Made by a program: the position numbers and the translations under genes
NCBI GenBank assembly: GCA_963925495.1
Contig: CAWUST010000032.1
Span: forward strand, 17,969-81,968
Direction: 5' to 3'
Origin: UBA2108 sp963925495
GTDB taxonomy: Bacteria; Bacteroidota; Bacteroidia; Flavobacteriales_G; Salibacteraceae
DNA length: 64,000 bases
In this document: positions 17,759-26,711 of the stretch, one piece after another
Numbering within the stretch: the stretch's first letter is position 1
Layout of the letters: each line of letters opens with the position of its first letter
The notes under the pieces: model-generated
What the model was told of the DNA's origin: nothing
What the model saw: only the letters and a program-made list of their open reading frames with translations
The model's database searches: none

Positions 17759-18841
17759 TTACATTCGTCTATAGAAGTTTTCGATGTATTCCATTGTAAC
17801 CTTATTTTTCCAATCGGGACCAAAAGCATGGTACCACATGTGTTCTAATCGAATTGCAATTTTTGCCATAGCAGTTATTTCTGCATCAGACCAACCCGCT
17901 GCCTGATTTTGAGGAAGAGTAACATTAAATCGTTCCAACATTTCATGAAATTCATTTACAGCATCTCCATAAATATCATGCAAATGATTAAATGCCAAGC
18001 AATTTGCGTAACCATGACGAGTGCCAAAAACATAACTTAAACCATAACTTAATGCATGACATACTCCAACTTCAGAATAAGTTAAACTCAAACCTCCAAA
18101 CAAAGATGCTAGCATCAGTTTTTCATCATTTTCTGGATTTTGTCCAGCATCTTCTCCGAGAAAAACTTCTCTACATAATTCAATAGATTGATCTCCGTAT
18201 GCTTTTGAAAATGCATTGTACTTTATTCCAGTTGCGCTTTCAATACAATGAATGTATGTGTCCATTCCTGTATAAAACCATTGATTGGTAGGGACACTTG
18301 CAATTAAATCAGGATCAAGAACCACTTGATTAAAAACTGTCCATTCGCATTTAAGACCTAATTTTTTTTCAGGCCCACTTAAAACAGCAGTCATAGAACA
18401 CTCTGCTCCAGTTCCAGAAATAGTTGGAACACCAACATGATAAACCCCAGGCTTTTTAATCAAGTTTAAACCTTGATACAAAACGGAAGAACCTTCATTG
18501 GTAACCATTAAAGCCAAAGCTTTAGTTATGTCCATAATGCTACCACCACCAATTCCTACTATTCCTGCAGGCAATCCTTTGGTGCTTAATACTTCATCGC
18601 GTAATTCATCAATTTGAGAAGTCTTTGGTTCTTCATGACTTCCGTCAATGTAGTAAACCATGTCATTCGACTCCATCGGAAGGTTTTTTGCAAGTTCCTT
18701 TCCTTCAAAATAGTCGTCCACCAGAAAAACCATAAACCCTTCGTTTTCGTTTCTTTTAGGTTGCAATATTTCACCCAATTGATTGAAACTTCCTCTGCCA
18801 TAGCAGATTTTCCCTATGTTGTTAAAATTGATGTGATTCAT
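17759..18841 (-). CDS. kdnB: Kdo 8-oxidase (iron-type alcohol dehydrogenase family)
   Basis: A 360-residue group III metal-dependent alcohol dehydrogenase. The glycine-rich NAD segment GIVGIGGGSIMDITKALAL and metal ligands in GMDTYIHCIES, VCHALSYG and GTRHGYANC are present. Its size, sequence start (FNNIGKICYGRGSF) and direct pairing with the aminotransferase gene match KdnB, which in Shewanella oneidensis oxidises the C8 hydroxyl of Kdo to an aldehyde. The product is then aminated by KdnA to 8-amino-3,8-dideoxy-manno-octulosonate, an LPS core sugar. The reaction is inferred from family and context, but the surrounding kds genes make it a strong inference. Confidence 0.88.
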   Translation of the reverse strand: MNHINFNNIGKICYGRGSFNQLGEILQPKRNENEGFMVFLVDDYFEGKELAKNLPMESNDMVYYIDGSHEEPKTSQIDELRDEVLSTKGLPAGIVGIGGGSIMDITKALALMVTNEGSSVLYQGLNLIKKPGVYHVGVPTISGTGAECSMTAVLSGPEKKLGLKCEWTVFNQVVLDPDLIASVPTNQWFYTGMDTYIHCIESATGIKYNAFSKAYGDQSIELCREVFLGEDAGQNPENDEKLMLASLFGGLSLTYSEVGVCHALSYGLSYVFGTRHGYANCLAFNHLHDIYGDAVNEFHEMLERFNVTLPQNQAAGWSDAEITAMAKIAIRLEHMWYHAFGPDWKNKVTMEYIENFYRRM

Positions 18842-18845
18842 TACT

Positions 18846-18913
18846 CAAATTTTGAATTTTGAATGTTTGAGGTTGAATGACAATTAACCATTCAAAACTC
18901 ACCATTCAACATT
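18846..18913. repeat. clustered TTGAAT/ATTCAA motifs
   Basis: The gap between kdnA and kdnB contains several copies of TTGAAT and ATTCAA in both orientations, able to form weak hairpins. A similar stretch lies at 8785-8815. Such AT-rich motifs recur between genes in this group of bacteria. Confidence 0.35.
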
Positions 18914-18922
18914 TATAATTCT

Positions 18923-20113
18923 TTAAACGTGTTTCTTAATAATTGCTACCATTTTCGCTGCCAATTCTTCGATTTCTTGAATGCTTTTTGCAGAACTAAC
19001 TCCAACTGAAATTAGACGGCCTACAACATCTTGCGATTTAGGTAAATCTAAATTGCCGTAATCCTGTTTTTTTGGAAGTACGTTTAACGGGATTTTAGAA
19101 ATAGTACTCAAGTTGTGAACGTGGTCCCATTGGTTAATAAAGTGATACATATTTGTATACCAATAAGCAGCACCAATTCCAAAAGATCCAAGTTCGGCAG
19201 CAGCATTTTCAGCTCCTTTTTTAGTTGGTAAAAAGAAGTTTAAAAAAGTACAAGAATCTCCTGCTTCATCACTCAAATGGCGGAAGGTTAATTCTGGAAT
19301 AGTTTTCAAAGCATTTTTCAAAATGGCTTTGCTTGTTCTTTGAGTTTCAATCATTTTCGGAACCTTTCTCATTTGAGCCAATCCAATTGCTGCATTGAGC
19401 TCACCTAAACGATAATTCAAACCTAGAAATGGATGTTGTTCCATTCCTCTGTTGCTTCCGATATGATCATGTCCATGATCAGAATAAGTATCTGCTTTTC
19501 TATAAGTTTCTTCGTTATTAGTTATCATTATTCCGCCTTCACCACATGTGGCAAGTTTGAAAAAATCAAATGAAAATGCTCCCGCAACTCCATGTAAACC
19601 AACGTGTTTTCCTTTGTAAAACGAACCAAGTGCTTGTCCGGCATCTTCTACCAAAATCAAGTTATGTTTTTCGCAAACGGCTTTTATTTCGTCTAGTCGT
19701 GCAGCAGCTCCACACATGTGAACCAAACAAACTGCTTTTGTATCTGGGGTAATTGCAGCTTCAATTCCCTCTGGTGAAAGACAAAGAGATTCATCTACTT
19801 CTGCAAATAAAGGAATAGCACCTAAAAACATTACAGCTTCGTTTGTTGCCATAAATGTAAATGGAGTACAAATTACTTCGTCACCATATCCAATTCCTGC
19901 AGCGGCAAGAGCACAAGTAATAGCAGCAGTTCCACTAGAAACACCATGAGCATGTTTAGCACCTGTAAATTGAGCAACTTCTGCTTCAAATTCATCGGCT
20001 TTCCAATGTCCGTTTCTTTGCGCTTCATGCCCGTATCGAAACAAAACACCTGTTTCCATTACGTCATTCACTTCTTTTCTTTCCTCTTCTCCAAACAATT
20101 CTGTACCTGCCAT
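18923..20113 (-). CDS. kdnA: 8-amino-Kdo aminotransferase
   Basis: A 396-residue PLP-dependent DegT/DnrJ/EryC1 sugar aminotransferase. The Schiff-base lysine is K186 in FSFDFFKLATCGEGG, with the PLP-contacting segments SSGTAAITCAL and LVEDAGQALG in the usual positions. Homologues paired with a KdnB-type dehydrogenase convert 8-oxo-Kdo to 8-amino-Kdo using glutamate. It precedes kdnB in the same transcript (81-base gap) and is divergent from kdsB, whose product activates the sugar with CMP. Together they indicate LPS carrying 8-amino-Kdo, which adds a positive charge to the inner core. Confidence 0.9.
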   Translation of the reverse strand: MAGTELFGEEERKEVNDVMETGVLFRYGHEAQRNGHWKADEFEAEVAQFTGAKHAHGVSSGTAAITCALAAAGIGYGDEVICTPFTFMATNEAVMFLGAIPLFAEVDESLCLSPEGIEAAITPDTKAVCLVHMCGAAARLDEIKAVCEKHNLILVEDAGQALGSFYKGKHVGLHGVAGAFSFDFFKLATCGEGGIMITNNEETYRKADTYSDHGHDHIGSNRGMEQHPFLGLNYRLGELNAAIGLAQMRKVPKMIETQRTSKAILKNALKTIPELTFRHLSDEAGDSCTFLNFFLPTKKGAENAAAELGSFGIGAAYWYTNMYHFINQWDHVHNLSTISKIPLNVLPKKQDYGNLDLPKSQDVVGRLISVGVSSAKSIQEIEELAAKMVAIIKKHV

Positions 20114-20145
20114 ATTACTTTTTTTCTTACTTATAATTCAAGCTG

Positions 20146-20153
20146 CAAAAGTA
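20146..20153 (-). promoter_or_regulatory. kdnAB promoter -7 box
   Basis: On the minus strand it reads TACTTTTG, 32 bases before the kdnA ATG. It lies back to back with the kdsB promoter, so both directions could share control in the 20154-20262 interval. Confidence 0.65.
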
Positions 20154-20262
20154 GAAAAATGAATGTTGCTTTCGTAGGTTTATAGTTCTTTAGGATTTTG
20201 TCTTTTCACCTATTTTGTAAATAGACTTATATATAACAGTGTAAAAATCGTTCTTTCAACTT

Positions 20263-20270
20263 TATCTTTG
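20263..20270 (+). promoter_or_regulatory. kdsB promoter -7 box
   Basis: TATCTTTG matches TAnnTTTG. It covers the in-frame TTG at 20268, so translation must start at the later ATG at 20289. Confidence 0.65.
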
Positions 20271-20288
20271 CGTAAATATTTTAGAATT

Positions 20289-21047
20289 ATGAATCCATTA
20301 GCAATTATACCTGCACGTTTTGGAAGTACGAGATTAGAAGGCAAACCATTAGTTGATATTCTCGGTAAACCCATGATTTATAGGGTTTATGAACAAACAA
20401 TAAAGGCAATACCAAATGCTTTTGTAGCCACCGATGATGAGAGAATAAAAGAAGCGGTTATTGAATTTGGTGGAAATGTAATAATGACTTCGGCTGATCA
20501 TCAAAATGGAACAACTAGATGTTTGGAAGCTTACCACAAGATAGTTTCGAAGACCAATCAGAAATACGACGTAATCGTAAATGTTCAAGGCGATGAGCCT
20601 ATGTTGGAGCCGAATCAATTAAAAGAACTTATTAAACCTTTTGAGGAAAATGAAGTAAGAATTTCTACATTAGCATGCCCAGTTACTTCTCCAGAGGATT
20701 TGTTTAACGAGAGCGAAGCGTTTGTTGTAATGGATAAAAACAAAAAGGCACTTTATTTTAGCCGTTCTGTTATACCACATATTCGAGATCTACATAAAAT
20801 GCATTGGCTCGAACACCATATTTTTTTTAAACATGTTGGATTATATGCTTATACGTTTGATGCACTTCAAGAATTTGCTGAATTACCTATTTCTACATTA
20901 GAAAGAATGGAATCTTTGGAGCAAAACCGCTGGATAGAAAACGGGAATAGCATTCATGTTGGAATTACTAACCACGATTCGATTCCTGTAGATACTATTG
21001 ATGATTTAGAACGTGTTAGAATTTTATTGAAAGAAAGAGAGGCCTAG
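20289..21047 (+). CDS. kdsB: CMP-Kdo (CMP-8-amino-Kdo) synthetase
   Basis: A 252-residue cytidylyltransferase that activates Kdo-type sugars as CMP derivatives before transfer to lipid A. The N-terminal nucleotide loop IIPARFGSTRLEGKPL is canonical, with VIVNVQGDEPML and the metal-binding aspartates later. The ATG at 20289 is chosen because the upstream in-frame TTG lies in the promoter box; it places the conserved start as MNPLAIIPARFGS. Divergent position from kdnAB suggests the natural substrate may be 8-amino-Kdo, as described for the Shewanella enzyme; sequence alone does not decide this. Confidence 0.93.
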   Translation: MNPLAIIPARFGSTRLEGKPLVDILGKPMIYRVYEQTIKAIPNAFVATDDERIKEAVIEFGGNVIMTSADHQNGTTRCLEAYHKIVSKTNQKYDVIVNVQGDEPMLEPNQLKELIKPFEENEVRISTLACPVTSPEDLFNESEAFVVMDKNKKALYFSRSVIPHIRDLHKMHWLEHHIFFKHVGLYAYTFDALQEFAELPISTLERMESLEQNRWIENGNSIHVGITNHDSIPVDTIDDLERVRILLKEREA

Positions 21048-21406
21048 CCATTTTAGTAATCTGCAGAAATTAGTAAAACTAGAAACCGAATTCAAATTTT
21101 TAATTAAGTTTTTGGTTGTTTTTAGCATACGGTGGCTTTGTTAGTTGAACTTGAACCATATATTATTACTCTTTTTTTAGTTTTTGACACGCATTTTTTT
21201 TTATCATGAATTACCTTTCTAATAATTTTTTTATAAAAAATTAGTAAATCATTTTTTTTCTAGAACAATTGAACAATTTGAAAATTAATTATAACTATTA
21301 GGTAAACAGTAAGCTACAATTATTTTCATAGGATTAAGTCGACCTGCTCCTATACATTCATAACCCATTCAAAAAACTTATTTTTGCAGCGTTTTAAAAC
21401 TATTGA
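21048..21406. other. intergenic region before kdsA
   Basis: About 360 very AT-rich bases without a credible coding frame. A hairpin with an AAAAAATTAG arm at about 21219-21244 is terminator-like and could end the kdsB transcript. The kdsA promoter box lies at its right end. Confidence 0.45.
21379..21386 (+). promoter_or_regulatory. kdsA promoter -7 box
   Basis: TATTTTTG matches TAnnTTTG, 20 bases ahead of the kdsA ATG at 21407. Confidence 0.65.
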
Positions 21407-22240
21407 ATGTCTAAGAAAATCGTAAAAGTAGGAGATATTGATTGTGGAGCAGATGAGCTGTTTCTAATCTCTGGTCCTTGTGTAATCGAAGAGGAATCCA
21501 TCATGTTGAAGACAGCCGAAAAGCTGGCAGATTTATCTGATCGAATGAACATTAAGATTATTTACAAGTCTTCTTTTATAAAAGACAATCGTTCTTCTCT
21601 AAAATTTTACAGAGGTCCAGGTTTGGATGAGGGATTAAAATTACTTCAGAAAATCAAAAATGATTTTGGTTTTACGATTTTATCCGATATTCACACTCCA
21701 CAACAAGCTGCTCCTGCTGGAGAAGTTTTAGATGTAATTCAAATCCCTGCATATTTGTGTATGCAGTCTGAATTGTTAGTAGAATCGGCTAAAACCGGCA
21801 AAGTAGTAAATATAAAACACGGTCAGTTTTTATCTCCTGAAAACATGATTAAGCCAGTTCAAAAAGTAGAAGAGTCTGGCAATAATCAAATCATTCTTAC
21901 AGAACGAGGTTATACTTTCGGATACAACGATTTAGTAGTTGACCCACGTGCTTTTTATCATTTACGTCAAGCAGATTATCCAGTGGTATTTGATATTACT
22001 CATTCCATTAGAAAATATGGAATTCCAAGTGCTGATCCTCGTGGAGGAAATCGAGAATTTTTACCAACTATAGCAAGAGCGGGTGTTGCAGCTGGTGTTG
22101 ATGGTGTTTTTATTGAGACTCACCCAGAACCTGAAAAAGCACTGTGTGATGCGGCAAGTCAACTTTGCGTTTATGATTTAGAAGAGTTTTTAAAGCCTTT
22201 GATCGAAATTCATAATTTAGAAGTACATTACAGAAATTAA
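21407..22240 (+). CDS. kdsA: 3-deoxy-8-phosphooctulonate synthase
   Basis: A 277-residue TIM-barrel enzyme that condenses arabinose 5-phosphate with phosphoenolpyruvate to give Kdo-8-phosphate. Typical segments are LISGPCVIEEESIML, YKSSFIKDNRSS, ILSDIHTPQQA, IKHGQFLSPENM and FDITHSIRKYG. The first catalytic region has GPCVIE as in metal-dependent forms, where the cysteine binds the divalent metal. It starts a three-gene run with the transaldolase-CBS gene and the kdsC-like phosphatase. Its substrate arabinose 5-phosphate has no ordinary KdsD in this cluster. Confidence 0.95.
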   Translation: MSKKIVKVGDIDCGADELFLISGPCVIEEESIMLKTAEKLADLSDRMNIKIIYKSSFIKDNRSSLKFYRGPGLDEGLKLLQKIKNDFGFTILSDIHTPQQAAPAGEVLDVIQIPAYLCMQSELLVESAKTGKVVNIKHGQFLSPENMIKPVQKVEESGNNQIILTERGYTFGYNDLVVDPRAFYHLRQADYPVVFDITHSIRKYGIPSADPRGGNREFLPTIARAGVAAGVDGVFIETHPEPEKALCDAASQLCVYDLEEFLKPLIEIHNLEVHYRN

Positions 22241-22272
22241 TTCATCAATAAGATAGTACATAAACAAATAAC

Positions 22273-23283
22273 ATGGAATTATATTTAGATTCAGCTAATT
22301 TAGCAGAGATAGAAAAAGCTTTTGAACTTGGCTTTTTAACTGGCTTAACGACTACCCCTACTTTTATGCACAGAGATGGAGTTGCCGATATTGATGGCTT
22401 AATTTTAAAATTAGCAGATATTGTTCCAATTCTTCAAGTAGAAGCATTGGGTCAAACATCTGAAGAAATTGTTGCAGAAGCTTATCGTCAATTAAACATG
22501 GGTTTGAAAAAAGAGAAATCTGTTTTTAAAATTCCAGTTTCATTAGAAGGTGTAAAAGCTTGTAAGATTTTGACTGACGATGGCATAATGGTAAATGTTC
22601 ATTTGGTTTATACCCTTCAACAAGCATATATGGCTATGGAAGCGGGCGCAACTTATGTTTGTCCTTTGGTTGGTCGTTTACAAGATCAAGGTCATGATGC
22701 TCTTGGTTTGGTTGAAGAATGTGTTGAAGCGGTTAACTATTACGGTTACGATACTAAAATTATGTTTTCTTCAGTGCGTTACCCAGAACATATTAGAAAT
22801 GCGATAAAAGCAGGAGTTCATGTTTGCACAATTCCTTGGAAAATCATGTCAAAATTGACAGACAACAATTTAACTCAAGTTGGTACAGATCAGTTCTTTG
22901 AGCATACGCGGCTTATGATGAATAACGTAAAAAGTGCTATGAGAACAGTAAACCCAATTGTATCTGCTGATTTAAATATTCCAGAGGCTATTATTAAAAT
23001 GACTGAATATGGATTTGGTTGTGTTACTGTGTTAAATGCAGATAAAAGTTTAAAAGGAGTTTTTACAGATGGTGATTTGAGAAGATTGATGGGAACAAAG
23101 GGGGAAGCAATAATGACAATGTCGTTGTCTGATCTTGTTTATGGAACCGCTAAATCGATTGAGGCAAGTGCTATGTTGAATGAAGCAAATGAACTATTTA
23201 AGTCTACTGAAGTTGACACTTTATTAGTAACAGATAATGGCACTCCTGTAGGAATGTTAGATATTCAAGATTTAGCTGGATAA
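22273..23283 (+). CDS. transaldolase-like domain fused to a KdsD-type CBS pair
   Basis: A 336-residue protein with two parts. Residues 1 to about 215 are a short transaldolase/fructose-6-phosphate aldolase barrel: it begins MELYLDSANLAEIEKAFELG, and K86 in VFKIPVSLEGVKA matches the Schiff-base lysine of FsaA. Active-site neighbours differ: the usual TTNPS motif reads TTTPT, and the NCT strand after it reads NVH. Residues about 225-336 are two CBS repeats with VTVLNADKSLKGVFTDGDLR and PVGMLDIQDL, closely like the tail of KdsD arabinose-5-phosphate isomerases. It lies between kdsA and the kdsC-like gene, one base from the latter. I infer a role in arabinose 5-phosphate supply or its control; this is untested. 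Confidence 0.85.
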   Translation: MELYLDSANLAEIEKAFELGFLTGLTTTPTFMHRDGVADIDGLILKLADIVPILQVEALGQTSEEIVAEAYRQLNMGLKKEKSVFKIPVSLEGVKACKILTDDGIMVNVHLVYTLQQAYMAMEAGATYVCPLVGRLQDQGHDALGLVEECVEAVNYYGYDTKIMFSSVRYPEHIRNAIKAGVHVCTIPWKIMSKLTDNNLTQVGTDQFFEHTRLMMNNVKSAMRTVNPIVSADLNIPEAIIKMTEYGFGCVTVLNADKSLKGVFTDGDLRRLMGTKGEAIMTMSLSDLVYGTAKSIEASAMLNEANELFKSTEVDTLLVTDNGTPVGMLDIQDLAG

Positions 23284-23284
23284 G

Positions 23285-24010
23285 GTGAGTATTTCGCCAG
23301 ACGAAATAGCAAAAATATTTGAAGATCGGGGAGGTGAGTTTCTTACTTCGCCATCTTTAATTTCTAAAAAACTAAAAAACATACGTGCTATTCTATTTGA
23401 TTGGGATGGCGTTTTTAATGATGGGTCTAAAGGAGGAAATAGACAGAGTGGCTTTTCTGAAGTAGATTCAATGGGAACCAATATGTTGCGTTTTTCGCAA
23501 TGGTTGTTCCACAACAAAGAAATGCCAGTTTGCGGAATAATAACTGGAGCAGATAATTTTGCGGCCTATGACTTTGCTCAACGTGAACATTTTCATAAAG
23601 TATATTTCAAAGTGTCCAATAAAATTGATTCTTTGAATCACATGAATGAAATGCTTGGCATTAAACCTGAAGAAGTACTTTATGTTTTTGACGATATTCT
23701 AGACTTATCTATTGCTGAAAAAGTGGGGCTTCGCGTATTTGTTCGCTCAAATTCTAAGGTTCTGTTTTCAGAATACGTAAGAAAAAATAATTTGGCTGAT
23801 TACATTACGGCTTATTCTGGAGGAAATCATGCAGTTCGAGAATCATGTGAATTATTGATGGGCCTAAATGGCACTTACGATGAAGTTATTAAAAGCAGAG
23901 GAAGTTTTTCTGCTGAATATCAAGAATATTTGGCCGAACGAAATTCTCCGGCAACCACACTTTATACCTTAGGAAATAATGGTTTGATTATCGAACATCA
24001 CTTAGCCTGA
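23285..24010 (+). CDS. kdsC: Kdo-8-phosphate phosphatase-like HAD protein
   Basis: A 241-residue HAD phosphatase of the KdsC type. Motif I is ILFDWDGVFNDG, where the first aspartate is the nucleophile; motif II threonine is in GIITGADNF, and the final acidic motif is VFDDILDLSI. The end GGNHAVRESCELLMGLNG matches KdsC, where this tail closes the active site. It is longer than E. coli KdsC (188) because of an N-terminal extension of about 30 residues and a C-terminal one. Starts with GTG, one base after the stop of the fusion gene, so translation is coupled. Expected reaction is Kdo-8-phosphate to Kdo. Confidence 0.82.
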   Translation: MSISPDEIAKIFEDRGGEFLTSPSLISKKLKNIRAILFDWDGVFNDGSKGGNRQSGFSEVDSMGTNMLRFSQWLFHNKEMPVCGIITGADNFAAYDFAQREHFHKVYFKVSNKIDSLNHMNEMLGIKPEEVLYVFDDILDLSIAEKVGLRVFVRSNSKVLFSEYVRKNNLADYITAYSGGNHAVRESCELLMGLNGTYDEVIKSRGSFSAEYQEYLAERNSPATTLYTLGNNGLIIEHHLA

Positions 24011-24017
24011 TATTATA

Positions 24018-24047
24018 TTGTCCAATCACGTCAATATTATATTTTTG
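24018..24047 (+). promoter_or_regulatory. promoter of the bestrophin-type gene
   Basis: TTG at 24018-24020, a 19-base spacer, then TATTTTTG at 24040-24047: one of the best matches to the Bacteroidota -33/-7 promoter in the window. Confidence 0.75.
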
Positions 24048-24070
24048 AAGCCAATTCAAGGTGTCACAAA

Positions 24071-24949
24071 ATGATAGATTATAATCCACATAGCTGGTTC
24101 AAATTAATTTTCAATACCGACAGTAAAAACATTTTTAAACAGTTATGGCCGCCTATGGTCATGTTAGTGCTTTATACTTCTGGGGTAGTTTATGTTTTTA
24201 ATGTTTATTTTAGTGTCCATTACCCAGGCGCTACTGCCATTCACTCACTTTTAGGAGTTGTATTGGGTTTGTTTTTGGTGTTTAGAACCAATACCGCTTA
24301 CGATCGTTGGTGGGAAGGAAGAAAGCAATGGGGGAGTTTAGTAAACGCTTGTCGAAATCTTTCGATGAAGATAAATACGGCTCTCGGTGAAAATCATGAA
24401 GAGGGTAAAGAGTTTTTCGCGAAAATGATTTCAAACTTCGCTTATGCAATGAAAGAACATCTTCGTGAAGGGGTAATTATAGATGAGATACAAGAAATAA
24501 AAGGAGGGAACTTAAAAGAGACATTAGGCTCAAAATCTCATCCACCATTACACATAGTAAATTTGATGTACGAAAAGCTAACTCAGTTTATCAATGATGG
24601 AATTATTACTGGAGAGCAGTTAATTGTGATAGATCAAGATGCAAAGGAATTAATGAATGTAATTGGCGCTTGTGAACGAATTAAAACCACTCCTATTCCT
24701 TATTCTTATAACGTGTACATCAAAAAGTTTATCTTTTTATATTCTATTTCCTTGCCATTTGGAATAATGAGTATTACTCATTATTGGACAGTGCCAATCG
24801 TAACAGTAGTTTTTTATTTATTAGTTAGTACTGAACTAATTGCAGAAGAAATAGAAGATCCATTTGGTAGAGATGACAACGATTTGCCTACGGATAAAAT
24901 ATCAGCCAAAATAAAATTGAATGTAGAAGAGGTGCTTCTGTCAAAGTAA
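24071..24949 (+). CDS. bestrophin-family channel protein
   Basis: A 292-residue membrane protein of the bestrophin/UPF0187 family (YneE-like). The family signature is present in NTAYDRWWEGRKQWGSLVNA, and IPYSYNVYIKKFIFLYSISL followed by the C-terminal IAEEIEDPFGRDDNDLP motif is also typical. Eukaryotic homologues are chloride channels; a bacterial one (Klebsiella) is cation selective. Bacterial members form pentamers in the inner membrane. It has its own promoter and no clear functional link to the Kdo genes upstream or to fhs downstream. Confidence 0.9.
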   Translation: MIDYNPHSWFKLIFNTDSKNIFKQLWPPMVMLVLYTSGVVYVFNVYFSVHYPGATAIHSLLGVVLGLFLVFRTNTAYDRWWEGRKQWGSLVNACRNLSMKINTALGENHEEGKEFFAKMISNFAYAMKEHLREGVIIDEIQEIKGGNLKETLGSKSHPPLHIVNLMYEKLTQFINDGIITGEQLIVIDQDAKELMNVIGACERIKTTPIPYSYNVYIKKFIFLYSISLPFGIMSITHYWTVPIVTVVFYLLVSTELIAEEIEDPFGRDDNDLPTDKISAKIKLNVEEVLLSK

Positions 24950-25009
24950 TTTTCTTTCCAGTTTCTATTATTAGTTTTTCTATTATTGTAATTCCCAAAA
25001 AAAAGGATT

Positions 25010-26698
25010 ATGAGTGAAGAAAGAAAAGTAGGATCGGATATAGATATTGCGCAGGCGGCTAAAATGCAGCATATTAACGAAATAGCTACCAAGCTAAATG
25101 TGGATATTGATGATTTAGAGCATTATGGGAAGTACAAAGCGAAGCTTCCTCTTAATTTAATTGATGACAATAAAGCAAAAAGCAACAGATTAATTCTTGT
25201 AACTGCTCTAACTCCAACTCCAGCAGGAGAAGGAAAAACAACTGTTTCCATTGGACTTACAGAAGGATTAAATAAAATCGGAAAAGATGCAACCGTAGTT
25301 TTGAGAGAACCTTCTTTAGGTCCTGTATTCGGAATAAAGGGTGGAGCTGCAGGCGGCGGTTATAGTCAAGTGCTACCAATGGAAGATATTAATCTTCATT
25401 TTACAGGAGATTTCTCGGCAATTGAAAAAGCGAATAATTTGCTTTCGGCACTTATTGATAACAACATCCAAAGTAGAACCAGAAATTTGAACCTAGACCC
25501 TCGAAGAATCTATTGGAAAAGAGTAATGGACATGAATGATCGTTCATTACGAGATATCACTATCGGTTTAGGTGGTATTGGAAATGGAATTCCTCGACAA
25601 GACGGATTTAATATTACTCCCGCTTCAGAAGTTATGGCGATTCTTTGTATGAGTGATGACAGAGAAGATTTAAAGAAAAGACTTGGCGATATTTTTGTTG
25701 GGTTTACTTACGATCGTAAACCAATTTATGCTCGAGATTTAAATGCTCAAAATGCAATGGCAATTCTATTAAAGGATGCTATTAAACCAAACCTAGTTCA
25801 AACTTTAGAAGGTAACCCTGCAATTATTCATGGTGGGCCTTTTGCAAATATTGCACAAGGAACAAATACCATTATTGCAACAAAAATGGGATTAAGTTTG
25901 AGCGATTATGTCGTTACAGAAGCTGGTTTTGGTTCTGATTTGGGAGCTGAAAAATTCATGAATATAAAATGTGGTTATGCTGGATTAAAACCAAGTACAA
26001 TTGTACTGGTTGCAACAATTAGAGCACTACGTCACCATGGAGGAGCACAAAAAGAACAATACGGAGATGTGAGTCTAGAAAGAGTAAAGGCTGGTTTTCC
26101 AAATTTAGAAAAACACATTGAAAATGCCAAGCAGTTTGGTATTACACCAGTTGTTGCAATTAACCACAGAACTGGTGATGGTCAGGATGAAATTGATTTC
26201 ATTATCGAAGCTTGTGCTAACATAGGCGTAAAAGCCGTTGTGAGTAAGGGATGGGCTTTAGGTGGAGAAGGAACTAAAGATTTAGCCGCCGCCGTAGTGG
26301 ATAATATCGATAATGCTGGTAACAACTTTACACCACTTTACGATTGGAATACTTCGGTAGAAGAAAAAGTTGAAACTATTGCCAAGAAAGTTTACGGAGC
26401 TGATGGAGTAGATTATTCCGCCAAAGCTGTGCTTGATTTGAAAAGAATTAAAACTTTGGGATTAGATAAACTACCTATTTGTATGGCTAAAACTCAAAAG
26501 TCGTTTTCTGATAACGATAAATTAATTGGAAGACCTACTGGCTTTAGGGTAACAGTTCGAGAGTTTGAATTTGCTGCTGGAGCTGGTTTTGTAATTCCAA
26601 TAACAGGAGCTATGATGCGTATGCCAGGTTTACCAGCAATACCTGCTTCAGAAAACATGGATATTGATAATGATGGAGTTATTTCTGGGTTGTCTTAG
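25010..26698 (+). CDS. fhs: formate-tetrahydrofolate ligase
   Basis: A 562-residue ATP-dependent enzyme making 10-formyl-tetrahydrofolate from formate, feeding purine and fMet-tRNA synthesis. The ATP-binding loop is TPTPAGEGKTTVSIGLTEGL, and LREPSLGPVFGIKGGAAGGG and EAGFGSDLGAEKFMNIKC are family hallmarks. Full length (family about 555). It starts at the ATG at 25010 after an AAAGGA-rich leader. No other folate gene is adjacent; the downstream 390 bases hold only a decayed LytTR sequence and the aldolase promoter. Confidence 0.96.
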   Translation: MSEERKVGSDIDIAQAAKMQHINEIATKLNVDIDDLEHYGKYKAKLPLNLIDDNKAKSNRLILVTALTPTPAGEGKTTVSIGLTEGLNKIGKDATVVLREPSLGPVFGIKGGAAGGGYSQVLPMEDINLHFTGDFSAIEKANNLLSALIDNNIQSRTRNLNLDPRRIYWKRVMDMNDRSLRDITIGLGGIGNGIPRQDGFNITPASEVMAILCMSDDREDLKKRLGDIFVGFTYDRKPIYARDLNAQNAMAILLKDAIKPNLVQTLEGNPAIIHGGPFANIAQGTNTIIATKMGLSLSDYVVTEAGFGSDLGAEKFMNIKCGYAGLKPSTIVLVATIRALRHHGGAQKEQYGDVSLERVKAGFPNLEKHIENAKQFGITPVVAINHRTGDGQDEIDFIIEACANIGVKAVVSKGWALGGEGTKDLAAAVVDNIDNAGNNFTPLYDWNTSVEEKVETIAKKVYGADGVDYSAKAVLDLKRIKTLGLDKLPICMAKTQKSFSDNDKLIGRPTGFRVTVREFEFAAGAGFVIPITGAMMRMPGLPAIPASENMDIDNDGVISGLS

Positions 26699-26711
26699 TT
26701 CTGAAATTTCA

